Part shown: one piece after another, positions 7,278 to 14,820 of the stretch
How positions within the stretch are numbered: the first letter of the stretch is position 1
How the letters are laid out: the number at the start of each line of letters is the position of its first letter
Assembly: GCA_027886885.1 (NCBI GenBank)
Contig: JAPCJP010000014.1
Span: 1-40,836 of the forward strand
Direction of reading: 5' to 3'
From: Nitrososphaerota archaeon
GTDB lineage: Archaea; Thermoproteota; Nitrososphaeria; Nitrososphaerales; Gagatemarchaeaceae
DNA length: 40,836 nucleotides
Program-made: the position numbers and the translations under genes
Notes under the pieces: generated by a model
What the model was told of the DNA's origin: nothing
Seen by the model: the letters and a program-made list of their open reading frames with translations, nothing else
The model's database searches: none

Positions 7278-8161
7278 GCCAGATTTCTCCAACGGTGATG
7301 GACGGGAGGGCTCTCGCGGCCCAGATCAGGCAATCGCTGAAGGAAGAGACAGAGTACATGAAGAAGGTCGGTGTGGAGCCGAAACTCGCCACCATCCTCG
7401 TGGGCGACGACCCTGCTTCGAAAGTCTATCTCACTAGCAAACACAACGCCGCCGCAGAAGTCGGGATTATCTCGGAGAACCACAAGCTCCTCGGGACCGC
7501 CAGCGAGGAGGAGCTCGTGGCGCAGATACAGGCGCTGAACTCGGACCTAACGGTCAACGGAATCCTGCTCCAACTCCCTCTCCCGTCGCACCTTGACGGA
7601 AGGAAGATGGTCGAGCAGATCGCTCCGGCGAAGGACGTCGACGGACTCACCTCCGCCAACATGGGGCTGCTGATGTACGGCCAGGCGAGCTTGATGCCCT
7701 GCACTCCAAGAGGCGTGATGGAGCTCCTCCATCACTACAAGGTCCCGATTGCAGGCTCAAGGGCCGTCATAATCAACCGGAGCACGCTCGTCGGGAAGCC
7801 GCTCATCCACATGCTCCTCGCCGAGGACGCGACCGTAACCGTCTGTCACTCCAAGTCTCGCGACCTGCTCTCGATAACAAGGCAGGGCGACATCCTCATC
7901 TCCGCGGTGGGCAGGCGTCCGAGTTTCACACTGACGAGGGACATGGTCAGGGAAGGAGCGACGGTGATCGACGTGGCCATGAACCGAGTCGGCGGCAAGT
8001 TGGTGGGGGACGTGGATTACGAGAACGTCTCGAAGAAAGCGTCCTTCATAACTCCCGTCCCAGGCGGCGTGGGTCCCATGACCGTGGTCATGCTGATGGA
8101 GAACACACTCATCGCGGCCGCGAAGCAGCACAACCTCAAAGAGGCCTCCGTGTTGCAATGA
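7274..8161 (+). CDS. folD: FolD, methylene-THF dehydrogenase/methenyl-THF cyclohydrolase
   Basis: FolD interconverts 5,10-methylene-, methenyl- and 10-formyl-tetrahydrofolate, providing the formyl donor for PurN and PurH. The 295-residue protein shows VYLTSKHNAAAEVGI with the catalytic Lys, LQLPLPSHLDG, AKDVDGLTSANMGLL, CTPRGVMELL and the dinucleotide-binding VIINRSTLVGKPL. The TTG start at 7274 overlaps the purN stop (TTGA), with GAGGGTGG about 11 nt upstream. An ATG at 7301 (MDGRALAA) is a possible internal start, but the overlap pattern of this operon favours TTG. Its last bases overlap the next gene as ATGA, so the folate genes are built into the purine transcript. Confidence 0.95.
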   Translation: MSQISPTVMDGRALAAQIRQSLKEETEYMKKVGVEPKLATILVGDDPASKVYLTSKHNAAAEVGIISENHKLLGTASEEELVAQIQALNSDLTVNGILLQLPLPSHLDGRKMVEQIAPAKDVDGLTSANMGLLMYGQASLMPCTPRGVMELLHHYKVPIAGSRAVIINRSTLVGKPLIHMLLAEDATVTVCHSKSRDLLSITRQGDILISAVGRRPSFTLTRDMVREGATVIDVAMNRVGGKLVGDVDYENVSKKASFITPVPGGVGPMTVVMLMENTLIAAAKQHNLKEASVLQ

Positions 8162-8751
8162 CGGTCACCAAACCTGAGTTGCGGGAGCGAGCACTCGAGG
8201 CGAGGCGAGGCCTCTCACCTGTGGAGCTAGCGGACCTCAGTGCGCGTGTCGCTCAGAACCTCTCGACGGTCCCCGAATTCCGAAAGTCCATGACCCTGGC
8301 GACCTACGTCGCGAAGGAGGACGAGGTCCACACCGCGCCGATAATCGAGCGGGCCTTGAAGGAAGGCAAGCGAGTGGTCGTCCCGCTAACCCAGCCGTCC
8401 GGATTGCTCTTCTTCGAGATAGGCTCGCTTGACGGGCTGGCACCCGGAAACTTCGGGGTTCTAGAACCGATCCCCGGCAGGGGAACGCCTCCCATACCGT
8501 TGAACGCGACCGACGTCGTCCTGGTCCCGCTCGCCGCCTGGGACGATGGTGGGAATAGGATAGGATATGGCAAAGGTTACTTCGACGCCGCCCTCAGGTT
8601 GCGAGGAGCCTCCCTCTCGATCGGGCTAGCACTTGAGGTCCAGCGCGTGGAAGGAATCCCTGCCACGACGAGGGATGTGCCCCTGGACGTGGTCGTGACC
8701 GAGCTGAGGGTCGTCAGGTTCCCCAACGCGGTGGCGAGCCGCCAGAATTGA
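8158..8751 (+). CDS. 5-formyltetrahydrofolate cyclo-ligase family protein
   Basis: This 197-residue protein belongs to the 5-formyl-THF cyclo-ligase (methenyl-THF synthetase) family, which uses ATP to return 5-formyl-THF to the active folate pool. Support: a basic N-terminal helix KPELRERALEARRGLS, ATYVAKEDEVHT, the hydrophobic strand VVLVPLAAWDDGGNRIGYGKG and the family signature GYGKGYFDAAL. It overlaps folD by 4 nt (ATGA). Its position between folD and purC fits folate salvage for the two formyl transfers of purine synthesis. A 58-nt gap to purC follows, the widest in the operon. Confidence 0.9.
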   Translation: MTVTKPELRERALEARRGLSPVELADLSARVAQNLSTVPEFRKSMTLATYVAKEDEVHTAPIIERALKEGKRVVVPLTQPSGLLFFEIGSLDGLAPGNFGVLEPIPGRGTPPIPLNATDVVLVPLAAWDDGGNRIGYGKGYFDAALRLRGASLSIGLALEVQRVEGIPATTRDVPLDVVVTELRVVRFPNAVASRQN

Positions 8752-8809
8752 TGGAGAAGATTGCGATGTGGAGAGAAAGAACAAAGGCCTCGAGTCTCGA
8801 GGGAGAGCG

Positions 8810-9655
8810 ATGAGCCAAAAGGGTGTCTTCCTCCGGTCCGGCAAGGTGAAGGACATCTACGAGCTGGACTCGGACCATCTCTTGTTCCACTTCAGCGACA
8901 GGGTCTCGGCCTTCGATGTGATACTCCCGTCGACCATCCCCAAGAAGGGGGAGGTTCTCTGCAGGCTCTCGGCCTACTGGTTCGAGACGCTCGGGGTGCC
9001 GAACCACATGGTTCGGATCGATGGCCCCAATTCTATGGTCGTCGAACGGATGACGATGATGCCCGTCGAGTGCGTGGTCAGGGGCTACCTCTACGGAAGC
9101 CTCTATGACCGCATGGGCAAGGGCGAGGTCAGCCTCCCGGGGGTCGAGAAGGTCCAGGCCGCGAAGCTACCTAGCCCCTATTTCGACCCGACCACAAAGT
9201 CGGAGACCAAAGACGAGCCCATAACTGAATCTGACATCGTGTCGCAGGGGAGGATGAGCGACGCCGAACTGAAGAAGGTCAAGGAGTACGCGTTCTCCAT
9301 CTACGGCGAGATGAGCGACAGGGCTGCCGCGGCCGGCTTCCTCCTCGCCGACCTCAAGCTCGAGTTCGGGAGGCACCGAAAGACGGGAGAGGTCACCCTG
9401 GGAGATTCGATTGGCCCGGACGAGTTCAGGATGTGGCCTGCCGCAAAGTACTCCCCCGGGAGGACGCAGGAGAGCTATGACAAGCAGCTTGTGCGCGACT
9501 GGTTGATCGCAGAGGGGTACAAAGCCAAGCTCGACAGCGCTCGCAAGGCCGGGGAGACGCTCCCGGTCCCCCCATCTCTGCCCAGAGACCTCGTGGACCA
9601 GGTGAGCCAGCGCTACGTCTACGTCTACGAGACCCTCTCCGGCCGGAAGTTGTAG
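8810..9655 (+). CDS. purC: PurC, SAICAR synthetase
   Basis: PurC joins CAIR and aspartate with ATP to form SAICAR. The 281-residue protein contains LRSGKVKDIYEL (nucleotide loop), FSDRVSAFDVILPSTIPKKG, ECVVRGYLYGS, LADLKLEFGRH and the C-terminal SPGRTQESYDKQLVRDWL. I chose the ATG at 8810 because it has GAGGGAGAG just upstream and places the conserved GKVKD loop at the usual distance; a GTG at 8768 would add 14 unrelated residues. It is followed by purM after 16 nt. PurE, which makes its substrate, is not in the window. Confidence 0.95.
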   Translation: MSQKGVFLRSGKVKDIYELDSDHLLFHFSDRVSAFDVILPSTIPKKGEVLCRLSAYWFETLGVPNHMVRIDGPNSMVVERMTMMPVECVVRGYLYGSLYDRMGKGEVSLPGVEKVQAAKLPSPYFDPTTKSETKDEPITESDIVSQGRMSDAELKKVKEYAFSIYGEMSDRAAAAGFLLADLKLEFGRHRKTGEVTLGDSIGPDEFRMWPAAKYSPGRTQESYDKQLVRDWLIAEGYKAKLDSARKAGETLPVPPSLPRDLVDQVSQRYVYVYETLSGRKL

Positions 9656-9671
9656 GTCTTCGAGGATTGAG

Positions 9672-10703
9672 ATGAAGAAGGACGCTTACGCCCGCGCGGG
9701 CGTCGACATGACGAAGGTCAAGGCCCTCCAGAGCTCAATCGCCTCCGTCCTGGACTCGACCTTCTCCCTCCGAAGGGGGCTCTTCGGAGAGCCGCTGATG
9801 AAGATAGGCCACTATGCAGGATTGATAGACATCGGACATGGCGACGCGCTCGCGCTGCACACCGACGGAGTGGGTACCAAGGTCTTGGTCGCGATCCAGA
9901 TGGGGAAGTTCGATACCATAGGCATCGATTGCATCGCGATGACAGCGAACGACCTCATCTGCGTCGGTGCTGAACCCGTGGCCCTCCTGGACTACATCGC
10001 GCTCGAGAGGGAGGACTCCCGACTGGTCTCTGAACTCACTAAGGGCTTGGTTGCGGGCGCTAGGCAAGCGGGCGCCTCGATAGTCGGAGGCGAGACTGCG
10101 ATCATGGGAAACATCGAGGGGTTCGACCTCGTATCCATGGGCGTGGGGCTCGTGAAGAAGAAGATGATTCTTGACGGGTCCTCCATCGTCGAGGGGGACC
10201 GAGTGATTGGCGTGGCAAGCTCGGGAATCCACTCCAACGGTTACACGCTCGCGAGGAAGGTCCTGCTCGCGAAACGTTCCGTGGAGGATTGGGTGGATGA
10301 GCTGGGCGAGACCGTGGGAGAGGCGATGCTCCGACCCACCTCGATCTACGTACGGCCTGCCCTGGAGGTCATCAGAAGGAGGGAGGTACACGGCATCGCA
10401 CACGTGACAGGAGGAGCGTTCACGAAGCTCGCTCGGCTAGTATCCGGAAGAAAACTCGGATTTGCGCTCGAAAATCGCTCCCCATCTGCGATATTCAGCC
10501 TGATCCAGCGTGAGGGCGGACTTTCGAAGAAGGAGATGTACAGCACATTCAACATGGGAGTCGGGCTCTGCCTCTTCGCACCCAAATCAGAGGAACCAAG
10601 CATAATCAAGACGTTCCGGAGATCTGGGTTTGAGGCGTTTGATTGCGGCGTCGTGGAACGGGGTTCTGGAGTAAGAATAGGCGGCACCAGGATATCTCGA
10701 TGA
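9672..10703 (+). CDS. purM: PurM, AIR synthetase
   Basis: PurM closes FGAM to aminoimidazole ribotide with ATP. The 343-residue protein begins KKDAYARAGVDMTK and carries the ATP-binding HTDGVGTKVLVAIQMGK, IAMTANDLICVGAEPVALLDY and GGETAIMGN motifs, then SSGIHSNGYTLARKV and the C-terminal HVTGGAFTKLARL. Length and motif order are normal. It is the last gene of the rightward purine operon and is followed by a T-rich stretch and an inverted repeat before the convergent purB. Confidence 0.95.
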   Translation: MKKDAYARAGVDMTKVKALQSSIASVLDSTFSLRRGLFGEPLMKIGHYAGLIDIGHGDALALHTDGVGTKVLVAIQMGKFDTIGIDCIAMTANDLICVGAEPVALLDYIALEREDSRLVSELTKGLVAGARQAGASIVGGETAIMGNIEGFDLVSMGVGLVKKKMILDGSSIVEGDRVIGVASSGIHSNGYTLARKVLLAKRSVEDWVDELGETVGEAMLRPTSIYVRPALEVIRRREVHGIAHVTGGAFTKLARLVSGRKLGFALENRSPSAIFSLIQREGGLSKKEMYSTFNMGVGLCLFAPKSEEPSIIKTFRRSGFEAFDCGVVERGSGVRIGGTRISR

Positions 10704-10715
10704 ATCTTATTGTTT

Positions 10716-10773
10716 CGACGAACCAGCTGAGGGTTCTTGGACATGTCCCTGCGGCTTCCCTGGCCGTTCGTCG
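10716..10773. terminator. Inverted repeat between convergent purM and purB
   Basis: CGACGAAC (10716-10723) and GTTCGTCG (10766-10773) are perfect 8-bp inverted arms around a 42-nt spacer. A T-rich patch (ATCTTATTGTTTC) follows the purM stop directly. It could act as a two-way terminator. The loop is long and archaea often rely on T-tracts, so confidence is low. Confidence 0.3.
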
Positions 10774-10779
10774 CCCGGT

Positions 10780-12255
10780 TTAGTATTCTACCCTGCTCTT
10801 TGCGCCCAGTTTCTTTTTGTGACGCTTCAGGATAGGGTTCACCGATTCCCGAAGGAAGATTTCACACCTCTCTTCGGCGTCTCCAGTATGGTGCCTGGGG
10901 TCGAGCAGCTTCTCCACCTCGGCCGGCTTCAACTTCGATGCGATTGGCGAGCTCTCGGACAGCAGCTTCGCGAGTGGGTTCGCCTTCCCCTTCATGACCT
11001 CCTCCCAGGCGAGGAAGGACTGTACGCGGATGAGCTCGTGAATCGCTTGCCTGTCGCCTCCCTTCTCCACCAGCTTCATCATGATCGCCTCAGTGCCCGC
11101 AAAGGGACCGAACTTTTCCAGGTTCTTCTCGATCATGGCTGGGTAGACCCTGAGGCCTCGGACGAGCCGTTCGTAGATAATCAGGCACTCGTCGATCGCC
11201 AGGAACGCCTCGGGCATCACTACCCTTCTGTTTGCGGAGTCGTCCAGGGTCCTCTCGAGGATGCTATTCGCCGCGTTACCGAATGCCACGGGAGGGAAGG
11301 CCGAGACAAGCCTGGCGAGCGAACACATCCTCTCCGCTGTGACCGGGTTCCTCTTGAACGGCATCGCGCTCGAACCGACCTGGAACTCCTCCATGGGCTC
11401 GGAGAGCTCACCGAAGGCAGGCGATTGGAGGACCCTGAGGTCCAGACCGAACTTGTAGCAGGACGCGGCTATGGACGCTAGACACGACATGATGATGACT
11501 TCCACCTTCCTCGGGTAGGTCTGGGTCGAGAGCGGAAAATAGTCCAGTCCCAACCCCTCCATGACCTTGGCCTCCATCCTCCTCGCGTTCTTTCCGGTCC
11601 CGAGAAGCTTGGTGAAGCTGGCCGAGGTGCCCACCGCGCCCTTCATGCCCTTGCCCTTCAGGAACCTGTCCCGGACGACCTCGAGGAGCTCGATGTCGAT
11701 GACGAGGTCCTGGGCGTAGTTCGCGAACCTGTAACCCATGGTAGTCGGCTCGGCGGGCTGGAGATGGGTCCAGGCCATGCACACCATACCCTTGTACTTT
11801 TGGACCTTCTCGCGCATCGCCCCGAGGCAGTTGACGAGCCTGGTCAGCGTGAGCTCGAGCGCCCTGTTGAACAGGAGCGCGTCGGAGTTGTCCTCGATGT
11901 CCATGGACGTCGCTCCGAGGTGGAGCTTGCCGCCACCCTTCTTGGTCTGCGCCGCGAACGTTCGGAGCTCAGCCATGAGGTCGTGCCTGATTTTCCGCTC
12001 GAGCTCGTGGGCCTTTGCGATGTCAACGTGCTTCGCCGAGGCGCGGGCGCTGATGCCCTGGAGTTCCTCGTCCGAGATCAACCCGAACTCGGACTCGGCC
12101 TTGGCGAGCTCTAGCCAGATTTCCCGCCAGGTCGCCCTGCGGGCCTTCTCCGAGAAGACTGCGCGCATCTCGTCGCTGCCATACCTCCAGGTAAACGGGG
12201 AAAGGAACGTGTCATAGCCGAACGAGTCGTTCCCCTCCTTCCTCTTGCCGCTCAA
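10780..12255 (-). CDS. purB: PurB, adenylosuccinate lyase
   Basis: PurB removes fumarate from SAICAR and from adenylosuccinate. The 491-residue protein shows LHLGATSMDIEDNSDALL near residue 111, the catalytic-His region MAWTHLQPAEPTT near 160 and the fumarase/aspartase signature GSSAMPFKRNP at 294-304, which carries the flexible catalytic Ser loop. The TTG start at 12255 is the only usable start before FGYDTFLSPFTWRYGS, and a TATA-like box about 28 nt upstream supports a leaderless mRNA. It converges on purM, so it completes the cluster functionally but not as part of the rightward operon. Confidence 0.95.
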   Translation of the reverse strand: MSGKRKEGNDSFGYDTFLSPFTWRYGSDEMRAVFSEKARRATWREIWLELAKAESEFGLISDEELQGISARASAKHVDIAKAHELERKIRHDLMAELRTFAAQTKKGGGKLHLGATSMDIEDNSDALLFNRALELTLTRLVNCLGAMREKVQKYKGMVCMAWTHLQPAEPTTMGYRFANYAQDLVIDIELLEVVRDRFLKGKGMKGAVGTSASFTKLLGTGKNARRMEAKVMEGLGLDYFPLSTQTYPRKVEVIIMSCLASIAASCYKFGLDLRVLQSPAFGELSEPMEEFQVGSSAMPFKRNPVTAERMCSLARLVSAFPPVAFGNAANSILERTLDDSANRRVVMPEAFLAIDECLIIYERLVRGLRVYPAMIEKNLEKFGPFAGTEAIMMKLVEKGGDRQAIHELIRVQSFLAWEEVMKGKANPLAKLLSESSPIASKLKPAEVEKLLDPRHHTGDAEERCEIFLRESVNPILKRHKKKLGAKSRVEY

Positions 12256-12279
12256 CTGACCCCGACCCGCGACGCCGTG

Positions 12280-12287
12280 GATTAAAC
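12280..12287 (-). promoter_or_regulatory. TATA-like box for purB
   Basis: On the minus strand GTTTAATC is centred about 28 nt before the purB TTG. It lies in the short gap after the ABC permease stop, so purB can be transcribed independently of the transporter genes. Confidence 0.45.
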
Positions 12288-12294
12288 TTAGTGG

Positions 12295-13956
12295 CTAGAT
12301 CCGATACTCGGCCATGAGCTTCTCGGTGCTCCTCGTGGCCCAACGGTAGAAGATGATGGAGATTGCCGCGGCGAACAGGGGGGCGGCGAGGAACAGGTAA
12401 CCGATGGGGAAGGACGCACCCGGGATCGTCTCGATGATATCCCTGGCGAGGACGGGTATGGCAGTCACGCCAAGGACCGGAAATGCCACTCCGATGATCA
12501 TGACCAATTGCCAGAAGGGGTCCACGTACCTGGGCCGGGGCCTCTCCTGGAAGTCAGGATGGCTTGCCCCGAAGCCCAGCCCGATACAGACCTCCTCTAC
12601 GGCGACGCAGGCCCCCACCAACAGGTCTTCGAGGTACGTGGTCGTGCCCATGCCCGAGAGCAGGGCGAAGTAGATGCTAACGGCCAGGGTCGCACCGAGG
12701 GCGAAGAAGAGGGCGAAGACCGCCTTTGCCCTGAGGATCTCCTTCGGAGAAACGGGAAGAGTGTAGAGCACCATCACTGCCTTGCTCTCCTGGCCGAAGC
12801 TGATGGACGCGACCATCACGCCGAAGATGCACGGCACAAAAAGGATGGGGATGTCAGTCAGGGCGTCGAAGGTCGACCCTCCGGCGGACGTCCCGCCCCC
12901 CACGTCGAGCACGATGTCCAGGGTGAAGATGACCACCAAGACTATGGGCACCGAGAAGAAGGTCAGGAGCTCTCTCCTGCGGGTCGCGCCCTTCAGGTCC
13001 TTCCGGACTATCGCCGTCTCAGCTTGTGTGAGGCCGAGGCGCGCGAGGAAGCTGACCCTGGGCGCGTATTCCGAACTCGTGACCGTGACCGCAGTAGGGA
13101 CGGGCGACCAATATCTGGAGCGGACCCTGACCGCGACCCACACCAGCGCCCCGGCGAAGAGCACGCTAAGGGGAGCGAAAACCACCACGGCGAGGATCTG
13201 CCCCTTGATGATCCCCTCGACCGCAAACGAGCCCCAAAAGAGCGGGATCAGTCCGTATGGGAAGAGAGACGATGAGAAATTCGGGATGTGGGTCAGCAAA
13301 AGGTTCGGGTTCAGGAAGACCTCGAAGACGACAATTATCGACACGATGACGACGAGCCTGATGAGGCCTGCACCTCGCCTAATCCTCCCGCTGAAGGCCG
13401 AGCTTACCCTGTTCACCGCTGCCCTCACGATCTCCACAAGGACCCCACCGATGAACAGGGAGACCAGGGAGAGGATCGCCATGCCTGCCCAGTCGAGGCC
13501 GAGTCCCAGGTCGATGGCGGGTATCACCGTCACTCCCAGCGCGGCGGCGAAGGCGGCGGAATAATCGTAAGACACTGAGATTGCGGACCCCAGCACGTAG
13601 TCGGACTGCTCCACGGGGAGCCAGTTCACGGTGTCGCTAGCCGAGAACTTGGAGGAGGTGTTTAGCTCGAAGAGGATTCCCGCGATGAAGACGATGCCGG
13701 GGATGATGGCCGGTATGACCACCATGGCCTGCTCGAGATAGGAGGTCGCCTGGGCGGTGAAGGAGGGCGACCCGACGGAGAGGAAGGTCACGAATACGTA
13801 GCCCACCCCGGCCGCGCCTAGGAAGAGTATGGCGTCGATGACGAAGAGGGAGATCGGGCGCCTGAAGAGGCTGAACCTGCTCGACCCGGACCTGCTCGCC
13901 CGGAGCTGGGATTTTGCGAGGGCTACTGCGATCGCGTATATCTTCCGCAGGTTCAA
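12295..13956 (-). CDS. ABC-2-type transporter permease
   Basis: This 553-residue, strongly hydrophobic protein has about 10-12 predicted membrane segments, for example near residues 36-60, 80-103, 150-190, 205-220, 255-275 and a run at the C-terminus (residues about 480-535). It starts with a basic amphipathic region and has a soluble stretch near 280-320. No sequence motif fixes the substrate. The TTG start overlaps the stop of the ATPase gene upstream (TTGA), so the two form one exporter-like unit. The family is assigned from topology and the adjacent ATPase; the cargo (drug, lipid, peptide or antibiotic) is unknown. Confidence 0.75.
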   Translation of the reverse strand: MNLRKIYAIAVALAKSQLRASRSGSSRFSLFRRPISLFVIDAILFLGAAGVGYVFVTFLSVGSPSFTAQATSYLEQAMVVIPAIIPGIVFIAGILFELNTSSKFSASDTVNWLPVEQSDYVLGSAISVSYDYSAAFAAALGVTVIPAIDLGLGLDWAGMAILSLVSLFIGGVLVEIVRAAVNRVSSAFSGRIRRGAGLIRLVVIVSIIVVFEVFLNPNLLLTHIPNFSSSLFPYGLIPLFWGSFAVEGIIKGQILAVVVFAPLSVLFAGALVWVAVRVRSRYWSPVPTAVTVTSSEYAPRVSFLARLGLTQAETAIVRKDLKGATRRRELLTFFSVPIVLVVIFTLDIVLDVGGGTSAGGSTFDALTDIPILFVPCIFGVMVASISFGQESKAVMVLYTLPVSPKEILRAKAVFALFFALGATLAVSIYFALLSGMGTTTYLEDLLVGACVAVEEVCIGLGFGASHPDFQERPRPRYVDPFWQLVMIIGVAFPVLGVTAIPVLARDIIETIPGASFPIGYLFLAAPLFAAAISIIFYRWATRSTEKLMAEYRI

Positions 13957-14729
13957 CTGCTGAGCTCCCTTACTATCTCGCTGAGGTCGCCGGTCCCGGT
14001 GATCTTCAGGAAGACCTCCTCGAGGGTCGAGCCTGGGAGGCCGGCGGTCTGCCTGAGCTCGGCTATGGTCCCGTTAGCAAGGATCGAGCCGTGGTACATT
14101 ATCGCCACCTTGTCGCAGAGAGCCTCGGCGATCTCCAGCACGTGGGTGCTGAAGAGTATCGGGGTCCCCTCGCTCGCGAGCCGCTTGCAGAGGTCCTTCA
14201 CCAGCTTGGCCGACCTTGGGTCCAGGCCGTTGAGCGCCTCGTCCAGGACGAGGATCCTAGGGCGGTGGAGCAGTGCCGCGGTGAGGGCGATCTTCTGCTT
14301 CATCCCCTGGGAGTAGCCGCTGATGAGCTCGTTCTCGTGCCCCTTTAGTTCGAGACCGTCCAGGAACGGGCTTATCCTCTCTTTTCGCTCCTCCACCGGT
14401 ATCTCGTACATGTCCGAGATGAAGTCGAGGTATTCCAGTCCCGTGAGGAATTCGTAGAGCTGCGGCGTCTCGGGGACGTAGCCCACGATCCTCTTCACTC
14501 CGACCGGGTCCTTCTGGACCTCGATACCCTCGACGGCTATGGTGCCGGAGTCGGGCTTGAGTATCCCCAGGATCATCTTCATCGTCGTGGTCTTGCCTGA
14601 CCCGTTGGGGCCGAGGAGGCCTAGGATCTCACCCCCCGACATGCTCAGGTCGATGTTGTTGACAGCTTTTATCTGACCGAACGACTTCGAGAGCGACTTT
14701 GCCTCCAGGGCGAGACCGGGCGTTGACAT
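13953..14729 (-). CDS. ABC transporter ATP-binding protein (ABC-2 type)
   Basis: This 258-residue ATPase energises the neighbouring permease. Walker A GPNGSGKTT is at 40-48, the Q-loop region GYVPETPQLYE at 83-93, the signature YSQGMKQK at 139-146, Walker B ILVLDEAL at 159-166, and the switch His in LFSTHVLEIAEALCD. The form VPETPQLYE and LDEALNGLDP are usual in ABC-2 exporters rather than importers. I chose ATG 14729 because a TATA-like box lies about 26 nt upstream and the ATP-binding fold begins directly after; a longer frame from 14837 would put its start beyond the promoter. It is divergent from the acyl-CoA synthetase. Confidence 0.9.
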   Translation of the reverse strand: MSTPGLALEAKSLSKSFGQIKAVNNIDLSMSGGEILGLLGPNGSGKTTTMKMILGILKPDSGTIAVEGIEVQKDPVGVKRIVGYVPETPQLYEFLTGLEYLDFISDMYEIPVEERKERISPFLDGLELKGHENELISGYSQGMKQKIALTAALLHRPRILVLDEALNGLDPRSAKLVKDLCKRLASEGTPILFSTHVLEIAEALCDKVAIMYHGSILANGTIAELRQTAGLPGSTLEEVFLKITGTGDLSEIVRELSS

Positions 14730-14751
14730 GTCCGCGGCTCCGCCGATGTCC

Positions 14752-14759
14752 GATTTAAT
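14752..14759 (-). promoter_or_regulatory. TATA-like box for ABC exporter genes
   Basis: The minus strand reads ATTAAATC, centred about 26 nt before the ATPase ATG at 14729, which indicates a leaderless transcript. Confidence 0.5.
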
Positions 14760-14781
14760 CCTGAGGTTTCCGGAGAAAAAG

Positions 14782-14789
14782 GCTAAGTA
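14782..14789 (+). promoter_or_regulatory. TATA-like box for the acyl-CoA synthetase gene
   Basis: GCTAAGTA predicts initiation near 14811, about 10 nt before the TTG start chosen for the synthetase. The exporter and synthetase thus have back-to-back promoters. Confidence 0.35.
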
Positions 14790-14820
14790 CGGTCCCCCCT
14801 CGACTGGGCGGGAAGTCCGT

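Noticed and set aside
12508-13564. Plus-strand ORFs antisense to the ABC permease
   Set aside because: Low-complexity charged translations without motifs; the opposite frame has clear membrane helices and an overlap with the ATPase gene.
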